NCBI RefSeq assembly: GCF_000152905.1
Contig: NZ_AAMY01000012.1
Coordinates: 1-64,000 of the forward strand
Source of the DNA: Nitrobacter sp. Nb-311A
GTDB taxonomy: Bacteria; Pseudomonadota; Alphaproteobacteria; Rhizobiales; Xanthobacteraceae
Direction: 5' to 3'
Length of the DNA: 64,000 nucleotides
The notes under the pieces were generated by a model that searched no databases, had not been told where the DNA came from, and saw only the letters and a list, made by a program, of their open reading frames with translations. Of the stretch, positions 8,575 to 17,870 are shown one piece after another; positions within the stretch are counted from its first letter, which is position 1, and every line of letters starts with the position of its first letter. The translations under genes were made by a program, and so were the position numbers.

Positions 8575-9483
8575 TCAGTCCCAAGGCTCCCCTTCTAGAG
8601 CGTCTAGCGGGATTTTGAGAAAGCGTTTGCCATTGTTTTCTGGTTCGGGAAGTCGGCCACCCCGGATGTTCACTTGCATCGAATGCAGGATCAATTTGGG
8701 CATAGGCAGCTCGCGATCGCGTGCTTCGCGGAGCGCAACGAACTCCTCTTCGGTCTTTGCTTCTATGAGATGGCTGTTCTCAGCCCTCTGCTGGGCCACG
8801 GTGCTTTCCCAAGCAGGTTTCCTGCCACCGGGGCAGTAATCATGACCGGTGAACAGGCGCGTCTCGTCGGGCAAGGCCATGATGCGCTGTATGCTTCGCC
8901 AGAGCGCGGGAGCACTGCCGCCCGGGAAATCGGCGCGCGCCGTTCCGCCATCGAGCATGAAAATAGTATCGTGGATGAAGGCAGCGTCGCCAAGCAGGTA
9001 GGCGATGGAGGCTAGGGTGTGACCAGGGGTGAACAGCACCTCCACGTCCATGTTGCCGATCTTGAACCGCTCCCCATCAGCAAATAGCCGGTCCCATTGC
9101 GATCCGTCTGCCGGGCAACAGTCCGAAACGTTATAGATGCTCTGCCAGAGCTTCTGGACCTCAACGACCTTTTCACCGATCGCGGTCGGCACGTCTGTCC
9201 TGTCCTTCAAATAGCCAGCTGCTGAGAAGTGGTCCGCATGAGGATGGGTGTCGAGGATCCATTGAAGCCTAAAGCCCTGATCATCGACATAGCTCAGCAG
9301 CGCGTCGGCAGAGTGGGTCGCCGTTGCGCCGGACTTCGGGTCGAAATCAAGCACCGGATCGATGATCGCGCAGCTCTTGGTTTCGGGGTCGGCGACAACG
9401 TACTGAACGCTCGAAGTGCGCTTCTCGAAAAACCCCTTGACGAGGGGCCGTCCTGAAAGCCTCGGTAATGCTCGATCAGCCAT
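8575..9483 (-). CDS. blh: metallo-beta-lactamase fold hydrolase, persulfide dioxygenase-like
   Basis: I chose ATG 9483 (MADRALPRLSG) because AGGAG lies 8-12 bases upstream; the frame stays open further upstream but there encodes other remnants. The 302-aa product has the metal motif THPHADH, then TPGHTLASI, DTIFMLDGGTARADFPGG and TGHDYCPGG. These are features of the ETHE1/Blh group, which oxidises glutathione persulfide in sulfide detoxification. In other bacteria blh sits with bigR and TauE/SafE genes; here only a broken TauE-like piece precedes it. I saw no bigR. Confidence 0.8.
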   Translation of the reverse strand: MADRALPRLSGRPLVKGFFEKRTSSVQYVVADPETKSCAIIDPVLDFDPKSGATATHSADALLSYVDDQGFRLQWILDTHPHADHFSAAGYLKDRTDVPTAIGEKVVEVQKLWQSIYNVSDCCPADGSQWDRLFADGERFKIGNMDVEVLFTPGHTLASIAYLLGDAAFIHDTIFMLDGGTARADFPGGSAPALWRSIQRIMALPDETRLFTGHDYCPGGRKPAWESTVAQQRAENSHLIEAKTEEEFVALREARDRELPMPKLILHSMQVNIRGGRLPEPENNGKRFLKIPLDALEGEPWD

Positions 9484-9740
9484 TTTTTCCGTTCTCCTGA
9501 GGCGATAAGCGCGATGACGTCGCGCGATACGATGTAAAGACCGACGGCGATCACAAGATTGCAAAACGCGGCCCAAGGCCTGCTTCCCCGCCAGCGCGTT
9601 GCCGAGCGAAACGCGTGCAACTTCGCCCACGATACACTCCAATACGAAGAACGCCGCGAGAGGCGAACCGATGAGGCCTAAGATTGCATAGCTCGCCCCC
9701 ATCGGCGCGCTGGGCGCTCCGGCAAGGGGCGGCGGACCAC
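9484..9740 (-). pseudogene. TauE/SafE-like exporter remnant upstream of blh
   Basis: Reading on the minus strand, ASYAILGLIGSPLAAFF and SLGNALAGKQALGR continue after a frameshift near 9570 as NLVIAVGLYIVSRDVIAL. This looks like the last third of a TauE/SafE or similar membrane permease (family size about 250 aa). It lies directly upstream of blh, the position it holds in bigR-type sulfide operons. Broken by truncation and frameshift. Confidence 0.5.
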
Positions 9741-9965
9741 AATCGGGATGCGTTCCTGGATTGCGGATCCGGCACAAGAAATCCAGTCGAGCTAGAGACA
9801 AGCCTGTTCTGGCTGTTCGCACCCAGAATGGCCTGCCCAACCAAAATCAACAGCGGGCCTGATCGGGTCGGGGGTCATTGATTGGATTGCTACCACATAG
9901 TGCGCAGACAAGGCGGAACTAACGCCTCGGTATTCTCTTCATACCCGATCAAAAAGGAGCATTTC

Positions 9966-10045
9966 ATGGCTACCGATGAGAGAAAAAAGCGCTGATTGGG
10001 AGCAACAAGGTCGAAGGGACACCCGTCTGCCGGTCGACACAGAGG
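9966..10045 (+). pseudogene. PRC-barrel protein N-terminal fragment
   Basis: A start with an AAAAAGGAG ribosome site gives MATDERKK, then, after a one-base shift, LIGSNKVEGTPVCRS, the typical opening of rhizobial PRC-barrel proteins (compare SSDQYNGKAVYGAEDKKVG in the intact gene at 33554-33994). Homology ends after about 25 codons. Confidence 0.5.
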
Positions 10046-10224
10046 TTACGCAATCGGACGGGAATCGGAGCCACCGCCCTCAACTTCAGCTCCGTGCGCA
10101 GGCTTTGGGCTAATCCATCGTCGGCACGATGGGTCAACATAGCTTCACCAGCTTGAGGTTAACAAATTTCTTGGAAGGCTAATGATGCTGGACACCAAGG
10201 GCCGTCAAACTTCCAATCGTGAAC

Positions 10225-10815
10225 ACGATGAGAAGCCAGGAAAGTTCATGCGTTTGTCGCCAGAATGCGATTCCCCAAAATCATGATAGAACCCGCTCAG
10301 CGCGAGCTAGATGGATTTGTTAAGCTTCTGGAGTCGTTTGGAATCAAGGTGCGTAGGCCGGATGCAGTCAACTGGAAACGCCGCTTCCGCACGCCGGACT
10401 GGCACTCGAGAGGTTTTGTTAATGCCTGCCCCCGCGATTCTATGCTGGTCATCGGCGATGAAATTGTCGAGACGCCGATGGCATGGCCGACCCGCTATTT
10501 CGAAACTCATTCTTATCGGACACTGCTGAAGGAGTACTTCCGCGCTGCCTCCTATTCTAAAAGATTGGGACATCTTGGTTGCGCCGGAGCCGAACCCAAT
10601 CGAAGATCGGCTTCTCCAGATCACCTCCATGTGCGGTAAGTGGCTTAGTATGAATGTACTTACTCTCGACGAGAAGCGTGTTGTCGTTGAGCGACATCAC
10701 ACATCGATGATCAACGCGCTGGAACAGTGGGGGTTTGAGCCGGTACCTTGCGATTCTTACACTATGCCGCGTTTGGCGGTGCGTTTCATTGTGCGACGCT
10801 CGACATAGGCGGCGA
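10225..10815 (+). pseudogene. amidinotransferase-like gene, frameshifted
   Basis: Segments in different frames line up as one gene: GKFMRLSPE (to about 10263), then MRFPKIMIEPAQRELDGF and FVNACPRDSMLVIGDEIVE (to about 10560), then LNVLTLDEKRVVVERHH-like text (10650-10760), and finally AAFGGAFHCATLDIG in a fourth stretch. This is the pattern of glycine/inosamine amidinotransferases, whose catalytic cysteine lies in the GGxFHCAT motif. There are at least three frameshifts and a large internal deletion. No neighbouring pathway genes remain. Confidence 0.65.
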
Positions 10816-12013
10816 GGTAGTCTGGAAAGCTACTTCTAGTTCAACGATTGGTCGATCCTTGGTGCCATTGACACCTCACCGCTGGACGTTTGTTTGCGGC
10901 GCGTCCTAAAACTGCATGGCACCGAGACATGGGAGCGGCGGGCCGCAAACCATATGCTGATTTGTCATCGTGACTTGCAGAAAACGATCGGCCTGATCCA
11001 CGTCCTTCGATCATCTGCCGCCGCTCGGAGCGACATGCGCGCTCTCCATTTCTCCTATGATACGTCCCTAAGAAGCATTTTGAGCCGTCGAAGGTCGAAC
11101 CCGGAAGATTGACCGCGCAGGCGATTAATGTCGCGCCGCTACCGCCTCACCGGAGCCGATGCAATTCGTCAACCATTCGCGGCGGTGATAATTGGTTCAC
11201 CATCGCCGTTAAGCCCTTCTGACAATTCGTCGTGCGACTAATGCGTCATGATCGAAGACCAACTTCGACAGGGAGCGCGTCGGTCAGATTATTCTGGCCA
11301 GCGGGATCAGCATGGCAGCGAAGAAATCTCAAAAGAAAATCAGCGGTCGGACAACGACCGCGGCTGCCGCTGCTAATTCGATATCCATACATTGTCGGCA
11401 GCGTGATCAATACGGGCTTAGTGGCGATGAGTTCAGTTCAATCCTGCTTTGCCTCATAGCGACCAAGCGATTAATTTGAACCGCGCGGAAACGTGGTTCC
11501 AGGTTTAACCCGGTTCCGCGACATCAAGCTTAATCCCTGAGTTTCGTTGCGCCGGTTGTGGAGAGCGATAGCTTCCCGAAACCGGACATTGCCCTTCGTC
11601 CGGATCAGCGCTGGCGAGGCCGTCGGGCGAACATATACCGCTCGGCGGCTTCGTTCTGGAAAATGAGGATCTCATTTCACCACCGCTCAATCCGAACCTG
11701 ACGCTACGCCACCGCTGAGCGCCGCGCCAAAGGGCCGACCAGAATTAATCATGAGGCGGTAGCATTCTCTGAGGGGGCTAGCGTGGATCCGAGACATTCA
11801 AACAAACCTGACCCTAAATGCCGTGAGACAGTCTTCAAACGGCGTGGTTTTGTTTAATTCGGCGGCGTATTCTGGTCATTTCTAGGCCTTGAAGGGATGG
11901 CGGGAAGGCCGCCATGCTTCTCGGGAGGGCGAGCACCATGAGTAGCATCTGAAAGGGCGGGACTATCGGAGGCGCGATTATCGTGCTGCTGGCCATAATT
12001 ACGCGGCAATGAG
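10816..12013. other. gene-poor stretch, probably decayed DNA
   Basis: Only short frames without family resemblance are present (for example 10894-11112 on the plus strand and a 42-aa hydrophilic frame from 11258). I see no clear ribosome sites, repeats or RNA genes. Together with the broken genes on both sides it looks like a graveyard of old insertions. Confidence 0.4.
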
Positions 12014-12193
12014 CTACTTGGCTTTCAGTAACGCTAACCACGCAGCCGCCGCCGCGGTTGCCCTGTCCCATGCGATCTGTGCCGTGACGCCCGCTTGTAG
12101 GGCACCGACGAGTTGTCGGCAGGCGTATAAGAAAGTGGTTTCGGATTCCGCGATTTCGCCGTCAGTCTCTAAGTCTCTCGCTAGGCCTTCCAC
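12014..12193 (-). CDS. possible 59-aa helical hypothetical protein
   Basis: From GTG 12193 the frame gives VEGLARDLETDGEIAESET, then FLYACRQLVGALQAGVT and WDRATAAAAAWLALLKAK before the stop. The amphipathic periodicity and codon use look genuinely coding, unlike the antisense frame. The frame stays open upstream to about 12262, so the start is uncertain. No known domain. Confidence 0.35.
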   Translation of the reverse strand: MEGLARDLETDGEIAESETTFLYACRQLVGALQAGVTAQIAWDRATAAAAAWLALLKAK

Positions 12194-12483
12194 CAGCCAA
12201 GCGCGTCTTGGGCAGGCGAGCCTCTCGCAACCCTCAAAACCGAGACGGCTTAGCGGGCTCTAATCAAGCTTTCTTTCTCGCCCATCCGATCTTTGAGCCC
12301 TCACCACAATCGAATCGCTCGGAAGGTATTGAACCATAGGCTCAACGCCGGGTGCGGCAATCCTTTGCTTAAGACTGAGTGGATCGCGACGAGCTTGATG
12401 GCCTGTGCCGGCTAGAGGCCGGTGAGGGCCGACGAATGACCAGGTGCCGAACGACCCAGATCCTCATCGCGAGTGGCAGATAA

Positions 12484-13231
12484 TCAGTGATCAGAAAAAA
12501 TACGCATTGACCTCGGCCTTGCTCTGACTTGGAGTCCGGATCGGCTTGCTAGCGTCGCAAGCTTTTCTTTTGTTAGGCGATGTAACGGGCGGTCGAAGAA
12601 ACGCCACACAACAGCGGCTAGTGCGAAAGCACCGGCGATAATACCCATGGTGAAGGCCGGATTTGTTGCTGTGGTGCGAGCGCCGTGAAGACAACGTAGC
12701 CGAGCTGCATGTGTAACAGGTAAAGGGGATACGTGATGCCGCCGGCGGCGAGCACGGCCTTTGCCGGCAGCGGCATGCGCTTGACCTTGGTCGCAAGAAG
12801 GACAAGCGCGAAAGAAATCAGACAAACGGCAACGGCCACCTTTGGGTCGAATGAACTGTCGGAATGTACGCCAAGCCGTTCAAGTTTATGGACGGTTTGG
12901 AATACCATTGTGCCCAGCGCTCGGCGTCCGCCCCTCCGCAGAGAAGGCGATAACAAAGCCGCTAATCGCGAAAAAAACGGGTACGCCGAGGAAACCGTAT
13001 TGCGCAATCGGGGCTAACTCCGGAAGCGCCACCAAGTACGAGCCGTGCGAATAGGGGCCCAGAAAACGTAGTGATACAGAATAATGCCTGCGACAGCGGC
13101 GAGCCGCAGCAGGTCGAGGGCCGGTAGCCGCGAGGGCGCTGTCTGAATTTGCTGCACGAGCCTGATCTTCCAGAGCATGCACCACCCGCCCTATCGCTGA
13201 AGATCCCTTTAACACAACGATGAATGGGCAT
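12484..13231 (-). pseudogene. acyltransferase 3 (OafA/NodX-like) gene, decayed
   Basis: The minus strand carries FWGPYSHGSYL-like and IAQYGFLGVPVFFAISGFV segments (the N-terminal hallmark of acyltransferase 3 membrane O-acylases), later LLATKVKRMPLPAKAV and AGGITYPLYLLHMQLGY, and a terminal AVVWRFFDRPLHRLTK. These lie in three frames with a large central deletion; an intact member has about 350-400 aa. These proteins acylate cell-surface sugars at the inner membrane. Confidence 0.7.
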
Positions 13232-13299
13232 CCGTCACAGCAGGGCTAGTTCCTCCCCATTGCACGTTCCTACAGTGCCCGTGGTAACGAACGCCGTCT

Positions 13300-13704
13300 T
13301 TAGTCTTCGCGACATGCAATCTGCTCGACCAGGTTGACGACGCTGCGGCGGAGCTTTGGATCAGTGATCCGAGTGAATGCGCGGATCAGGGCTAGTCCCT
13401 GAGTTGTTGCGACAAAACTGGAAACGGAGTCAGGTGATGGCACCTGGCCGGGATCCTCGGTCGCGGAGATACGCGTGGGGCTACCCTCGAATAGAAAAGA
13501 AACCGGAACTCCAAGGATCTCGGAAATCTGCTTGATGCGACTGGCACCGACGCGATTAGTGCCTTTTTCGTACTTCTGAACCTGCTGAAATGTCAGCCCC
13601 AAAGCTTCCCCAAGTTGCTCCTGGCTCATGCCGAGCATAATGCGGCGCATGCGCACGCGGCTCCCGACATGCTTGTCAACGTAATTGGGCGACTTAATCG
13701 ACAT
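13300..13704 (-). CDS. XRE-family transcriptional regulator, PraR-like
   Basis: Start ATG 13704 (MSIKSPNYVDKHVG), with AGGA just upstream; 134 aa. Residues 10-68 form a Cro/CI helix-turn-helix (RVRMRRIMLGMSQEQLGEAL, TFQQVQKYEKGTNRVGASR). The opening SPNxxDKHVGSRVRMRR is typical of the rhizobial XRE group that includes PraR. The C-terminal half is variable and may mediate dimerisation. Its targets cannot be read from this window; it is not in an operon. Confidence 0.8.
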   Translation of the reverse strand: MSIKSPNYVDKHVGSRVRMRRIMLGMSQEQLGEALGLTFQQVQKYEKGTNRVGASRIKQISEILGVPVSFLFEGSPTRISATEDPGQVPSPDSVSSFVATTQGLALIRAFTRITDPKLRRSVVNLVEQIACRED

Positions 13705-14043
13705 ATCCTGGTCTCTTCGCCGGAAGGCCGCAGCGAGCTGTCGGTACAATCAGTTGCAGTTATCGTCAAATTCAACTCGATCACATGATGAAAATTCGAA
13801 GTTAATTCGTTATGGAATGGAATTGCTCGACTTGGCGTTAGTTCCGCTTCCCGATCGTCCTACGACTATGAAATAGGGTGGGGGTGCGGCTACGCCCCGA
13901 CGTGCGCGTGCAACGATAGTGATCCTCGGGATACAAATCACGTAACGGTCATCGTAGAAGAGACGGCGCACTAGGCGCATCGCGTTGCAATTCATCGATC
14001 GCGCCTTACACCTGATACAACGCAATGGCGAAAGGCTGGCAGC
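13705..14043. other. intergenic, promoter region of the XRE gene
   Basis: No reading frame of note. The stretch is AT-richer next to 13750-13830 than its surroundings, consistent with the promoter of the minus-strand regulator. Nothing else seen. Confidence 0.4.
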
Positions 14044-14454
14044 GTGGTGAGCACCGGTTCGTTGTCCGCGGCGAAGCAATGGATTTCTCCGTTCCAACCG
14101 ACACACCAGAGGGATATGCGCGGAAACGCTGCAACGGATCTATGCTCTTTTGATCGGCCGATTATCGAAGCGACAGCACGTGCCAGGTCAGAGCGCGTCC
14201 TGCGGTACCATGACGAGGGCCACGTCAATCTTCTCATTGTGATGATCATCGAGTCGGCGGATAACGAAAATGCGCTCGTCACGCCAGTGATCGAGGCCGT
14301 GCACCATGTGATGACTCGGCAATGCGCGTGGACGGAAAAGGGCTCAGAATGGCTCGAGGCGTTTGATCATCTGCCGCCGCTGATGACAATTCTCGAAGTT
14401 ATGCGCGGGCTCGACCTTGTCCTCGAAACATCGCTTGGCAGTATCTCGGCATAA
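14044..14454 (+). CDS. hypothetical protein, paralogue of the 7.5-kb gene
   Basis: 136 aa from GTG 14044. Residues 55-120 (YHDEGHVNLLIVMIIESADN, then WLEAFDHLPPLMTIL) match the protein at 7465-7938 over about 60 residues. The N-terminal 50 residues are not shared and the true start may lie further in. No domain known to me. The two copies differ at many positions, so the duplication is old or the copies arrived separately. Confidence 0.5.
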   Translation: MVSTGSLSAAKQWISPFQPTHQRDMRGNAATDLCSFDRPIIEATARARSERVLRYHDEGHVNLLIVMIIESADNENALVTPVIEAVHHVMTRQCAWTEKGSEWLEAFDHLPPLMTILEVMRGLDLVLETSLGSISA

Positions 14455-14468
14455 TCCTGGAAAACAAG

Positions 14469-14711
14469 TTGAGGAAGCATTTCGAACCTGAGCCCCACTC
14501 AGAAGCCGCGGGTCGAGCAAAGTCTAAGGCCGAAATGGTGATCGCCGAGGGATTGTTCATCCTACAACACAAAGGAGAACACAAGACGTCTCGCATTACC
14601 CAGCTCGCCTTCGACAAGTTCGGGCTTAGTCCCACCAATTGCGCAAAGGTAATGAACGTATGGGGATCGCCTTTGGCTAGTGAAATGCCTCTCTCGTGTT
14701 GCGCTATATGA
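14469..14711 (+). CDS. possible small hypothetical protein
   Basis: 80 aa from TTG 14469, 14 bases after the preceding stop. The middle part (EMVIAEGLFILQHKG, then ITQLAFDKFGLSP) looks like a helical domain. The C-terminus (SEMPLSCCAI) looks like read-through, so the gene may be truncated. Unknown function. Confidence 0.3.
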   Translation: MRKHFEPEPHSEAAGRAKSKAEMVIAEGLFILQHKGEHKTSRITQLAFDKFGLSPTNCAKVMNVWGSPLASEMPLSCCAI

Positions 14712-14868
14712 GCTCTCGGCGCCGTCGACCTCGCCGGCCGTTCTTGAAGCAATCGAAAATAGATTGCGCCTTAGAAAGAAGGTCAGGGCGCCAGAGATCA
14801 GGCGCTTACGAGCGACCTCGGGCTGAGGCTACCTCAAATCGCCGTCGCTTCAACGGTTGGAGAATATA

Positions 14869-15357
14869 ATGAGCAAGGCGCCCGACGGCACCATTTGCAT
14901 TGCCGCGCATGATGCCCCGCTGCGCGCGCGATCTTCAAATTATCCCGAGCCGTACCGGTCGCAGATGGCGAGGCGGCAGAAGAGGCCGCTTGGTGATCTG
15001 TTCGGAATTCGGAATTTCGGCGTCAACCTGACACGTCTTTTGCCGGGAGGTATGTCTTCGCTGATGCACCGGCACGATAAGCAGGACGAATTCATTTTCA
15101 TTCTGGAAGGCCAACCCACGCTAGTGACGGATCAGGGGGAGTTCGAGCTCCAGTCAGGCATGTGCGCTGGCTTTCCGGCTAAGGGTCTTGCGCATCATCT
15201 GATCAATCGTACGGGATCCGACGTCGTGTATCTAGAGATCGGTGACCGCTCACCTGGGGATTCCGCTACCTATCCAAACGACGATCTTGAGGCAGTGCTG
15301 GATTCGTCGGGAGCTTGGCAATTCCTGCATAAGGATGGAAAGCCCTACACTGAGTGA
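14869..15357 (+). CDS. cupin-domain protein
   Basis: ATG 14869 with TTGGAG upstream; 162 aa. A single cupin barrel spans about residues 55-125: motif 1 is MHRHDKQDEFIFILEG (metal-type histidines and glutamate) and motif 2 is GFPAKGLAHHLINRT. The sequence resembles small cupins annotated in rhizobia as sugar-binding or regulatory proteins. The substrate cannot be inferred. Stand-alone gene, with DUF3597 following 96 bases later. Confidence 0.8.
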   Translation: MSKAPDGTICIAAHDAPLRARSSNYPEPYRSQMARRQKRPLGDLFGIRNFGVNLTRLLPGGMSSLMHRHDKQDEFIFILEGQPTLVTDQGEFELQSGMCAGFPAKGLAHHLINRTGSDVVYLEIGDRSPGDSATYPNDDLEAVLDSSGAWQFLHKDGKPYTE

Positions 15358-15453
15358 AGCCAATCTCAGGGCGGCGGAATGGGATGGAACGAACCTGATC
15401 GGGCGCGTTATCTCGAGGTTGAATTGTTCCTCGCGGCCGAACGGAGCGTCACA

Positions 15454-15858
15454 ATGAGCATATTTGGAAAGATCATGGGTGCCATCTTCGGCAGCCACGC
15501 CGAAGCTGCGACACCGGAATCAAAACCCGAGACAGGCGGCGGGTTTTCTGCGACCCCGGCCACCTCTACCTCAAATGGAACGGCCGCCGGCAGCTCTGTT
15601 GACGTTGCAGCCATTCTCGACAAGGCTGTAGCGAAGAAAAACGAACAGCTGGCCTGGCGAACTTCGATCGTTGATCTCATGAAGGCTCTCGACGTCGACT
15701 CCAGCCTAGAATCTCGCAAGGAGCTGGCGAAGGATCTGGGCTTTCCCGGCGACATGAATGACTCCGCGACGATGAACATTTGGCTGCATAAGCAAATGAT
15801 GGCACAGCTGGCAGCTAACGGCGGCAAATTACCGCCTGATCTCGCCCGCGCAGCTTAG
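15454..15858 (+). CDS. DUF3597 domain protein
   Basis: Start ATG 15454 (MSIFGKIMGAIFGSHAEA), with CGGAG upstream; 134 aa. After a low-complexity S/T/G/A linker, residues 50-130 match DUF3597 (VDVAAILDKAVAKKNEQLAW, RTSIVDLMKALDVDSSLESR, KELAKDLGFPGD). This family is widespread, small and of unknown function, with a LysM-like size. No membrane helix or clear signal peptide is visible. Confidence 0.8.
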   Translation: MSIFGKIMGAIFGSHAEAATPESKPETGGGFSATPATSTSNGTAAGSSVDVAAILDKAVAKKNEQLAWRTSIVDLMKALDVDSSLESRKELAKDLGFPGDMNDSATMNIWLHKQMMAQLAANGGKLPPDLARAA

Positions 15859-15901
15859 CGGGAGGTTCGCTTCGTTATTCATGCCAACAGGAGTTCGACA
15901 A

Positions 15902-16105
15902 GTGACAATTGGTACTGTGAAGTGGTTCAACGGGCAGAAGAGTTATGGCTTCATAGCACCCGACAACGGCGGCAAAGTTGTCTTCGTGCACATCTCGGCC
16001 GTGGAGAAGGCGGGCCTTGGCTCGCTCAACGAGGGCGACAAAGTGAGCTACGAGGTCGTTGTGAACCGCGGCAAGGAAAGCGCGGAGAACCTTCGGGTAA
16101 GTTGA
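15902..16105 (+). CDS. cold-shock domain protein (CspA family)
   Basis: I prefer GTG 15902 over the ATG at 15881, because AGGAG lies 8 bases before it and the 67-aa product (MTIGTVKWFNGQKSYGF) then starts like other Csp proteins. RNP-1 is KSYGFIAP and RNP-2 is VFVHIS. Csp proteins bind single-stranded nucleic acid as RNA chaperones. A GC-rich hairpin (about 16111-16135) follows without a T run. Confidence 0.9.
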   Translation: MTIGTVKWFNGQKSYGFIAPDNGGKVVFVHISAVEKAGLGSLNEGDKVSYEVVVNRGKESAENLRVS

Positions 16106-16193
16106 TCCGTCTGCCCGCCGGTCAAGGCTGGCGGGCGATCGCTAATCCCGCGGATGCAGGCGAGGACGTTTCCTTCAGTTAGCGGTTCACCGT

Positions 16194-16412
16194 TTACTCA
16201 GAGGGACCGCGTGGATCCACCGGCGGCTGCAATCCAGGCGACCTGGACCATGCGTCATACCGGGCCGCCTTTTCCGCCTGCTCGATCTTTTTCAACAGAG
16301 CATCACGAGCAGGGCCAGGCTCAAGCTTGTCGGCCTGCTCGCGCGTTTTATCAGCCCAGGCTTTAAGACGATTCTGAAGGGTGAGCTGCTTCGAACTACG
16401 ACGTTCAGCCAT
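16194..16412 (-). CDS. small charged hypothetical protein
   Basis: ATG 16412 (MAERRSSKQLTLQNRLKAW) with GGAGG 8 bases upstream; 72 aa. Strongly charged and helical (KTREQADKLEPGPARDALL, KKIEQAEKAARYDAW), likely a short coiled coil. Proteins like it are common in Bradyrhizobium and are often annotated only as hypothetical. Confidence 0.65.
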   Translation of the reverse strand: MAERRSSKQLTLQNRLKAWADKTREQADKLEPGPARDALLKKIEQAEKAARYDAWSRSPGLQPPVDPRGPSE

Positions 16413-16573
16413 CTGCACCTCCACCTCTTAACCCGATGGCAATTCTAGCGCCGAAGAAATCTCCCGGGCGAGCGGTTTCTTGCTGGATGCCACCTATCGG
16501 CGGTGCGGTGGATTGTCTCGCTCATCGCAGCTTGGCTGCGAGGCTCGCCGATGGAGCCAAGGCCGACGGATGT

Positions 16574-16870
16574 CTAAGCTGTACCCTTCAGAGAATCGAT
16601 CATAGCGCGATGTTCTTTCGCTTCATCGGGCGGCATGTTGTGAAGTTCATCTTCAGAGAAGGCTGGAGCGGCTCGAATGATAAATTCGTCGCCATCAAAA
16701 CTCCCAGCTATTAGCCGCGATCCATCATCAAACCAGTAGGACGTGAGACCATCGATCGTTTCGGTAGCGATCCGTCCCCAATGACCACGAGCTAATTCTT
16801 TCTGAACTGCTTCGATCTCAACTGACCCCGCTGCTTCCTTTTCATTGAGAAAATTTTCCGCCTTCCCCAT
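16574..16870 (-). CDS. small hypothetical protein
   Basis: Two in-frame ATGs (16879 and 16870) follow GGAG; the second has the better 8-base spacing. The 98-aa product (MGKAENFLNEKEAAGSVEIE) has a central beta-like part (RIATETIDGLTSYWFDDG) and an acidic C-terminus with PPDEAKEHRAMIDSL. No known domain. Confidence 0.55.
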   Translation of the reverse strand: MGKAENFLNEKEAAGSVEIEAVQKELARGHWGRIATETIDGLTSYWFDDGSRLIAGSFDGDEFIIRAAPAFSEDELHNMPPDEAKEHRAMIDSLKGTA

Positions 16871-17014
16871 GGCATTCACTCCGTCATCGAGGTCGTTGCG
16901 TCCATGCTAGTCCGAACCGGAGGCCGTGTCAGGTGATCTGAGGTTCTTGTATTTCGGTTCAGAGCTAGGAACGCGCGGTTTTCCATGGCGTTGCAGCCGT
17001 AAAGGAGCTTCTAC

Positions 17015-17377
17015 ATGCCATGTTCGTCCGCCTGCAAGCTGCTTCTCGTTGCGACCCTGTTATCGCCTGTATCTGCCCTTGCGCAGGGCGGTGGCGGAGG
17101 AGGAGGAGGGGGAGGGGGTGGTGGCTCGGCCGGAGGCGGCGCGGCGAGTGGCGCTTCGGGAGCAGCGGGCTCAGGAGCGGGCCCCGGCACGGGCAGTGCT
17201 CCAGCTGGAAGGGCCGGCACGACAGGCAACCGGGCTGGTGGCGCAGCGGGAGGCCGCATAGACGGCACCGTTACTCCAGGACCTGCGATGCGGGGGGACG
17301 ATGTGATTCGCAAGGAAAACACACCGGGTCATTCCAAAGCTGACAAGAAGATCGACAGCATCTGCAGGGGATGCTGA
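17015..17377 (+). CDS. secreted glycine-rich protein
   Basis: ATG 17015 with AAAGGAG upstream; 120 aa. A signal peptide (CKLLLVATLLSPVSALAQ) is followed by a run of 13 glycines and a Gly/Ala/Ser-rich region, then a charged C-terminus (RGDDVIRKENTPGHSKADKK) ending in SICRGC. Exported low-complexity proteins of this type occur in Bradyrhizobium. The GGA/GGC/GGT run at about 17088-17126 could be prone to length change. Confidence 0.65.
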   Translation: MPCSSACKLLLVATLLSPVSALAQGGGGGGGGGGGGGSAGGGAASGASGAAGSGAGPGTGSAPAGRAGTTGNRAGGAAGGRIDGTVTPGPAMRGDDVIRKENTPGHSKADKKIDSICRGC

Positions 17378-17402
17378 CGGTGGCTTGCTGCCGAACCGCG
17401 AA

Positions 17403-17558
17403 ATGGATGTGACGTTACGGCTGAGGCTGCGTAGCAACGATCCCACAGCGTCAGCGTTGGCAGATATGCCCAACCTCTTCATCTATGCGATCGTTGTCGG
17501 CTTCGCCGTACTGATCACGCTGCTGGTGTTATTGTTCTTCTATCCGATCGTCATCTGA
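17403..17558 (+). CDS. possible single-pass membrane microprotein
   Basis: A 51-codon frame starting 23 bases after the glycine-rich gene. Its last 30 residues form one long membrane helix (NLFIYAIVVGFAVLITLLVL, ending YPIVI). An internal ATG at 17467 would give just this helix. The ribosome sites are weak. Confidence 0.35.
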   Translation: MDVTLRLRLRSNDPTASALADMPNLFIYAIVVGFAVLITLLVLLFFYPIVI

Positions 17559-17870
17559 AAGCGGCGACGAGCGTCAACGCCAGAGCCTATTCGCTCTCAC
17601 GGCGGAGGCGGGTCTCTTCAGCATCGTTCAGGATGATCAATGTGGGCGCGGATATAGGCCTAAACGTCACTTTCCAACTCAGCCTAATTTTCCTTCGAGA
17701 CGCCTTGCTCATGTGCCGCCCTGAGCAGGTTGTTCGCCAACTGCCGGATTGGCGACCTCTTCTCGGCGCTGGCCTTCTTGCTCGTCCGCGTGAACGGCTC
17801 ACGTCGAGCCAAAATTTCACGAACTCTTTTGCGCTGGGTCAACGCGCGCAACACTCTCCCGCCCGGGGGT
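17559..17870. other. intergenic with low-confidence minus-strand frames
   Basis: A minus-strand frame at about 17684-17830 gives a credible basic segment (RREPFTRTSKKASAEKR, then IRQLANNLLRAAHEQG), but its start is unclear and it may be the tail of a decayed gene. Nothing else seen. Confidence 0.3.

Noticed and set aside
8002-8598. Long overlapping frames of 155 codons on both strands
   Set aside because: Neither shows family motifs, good ribosome sites or coding-like composition; they look like GC-rich shadow frames.
17011-17322. Minus-strand polyproline protein
   Set aside because: It is the antisense of the glycine run of the secreted protein, which has a signal peptide and ribosome site; the minus frame has neither.
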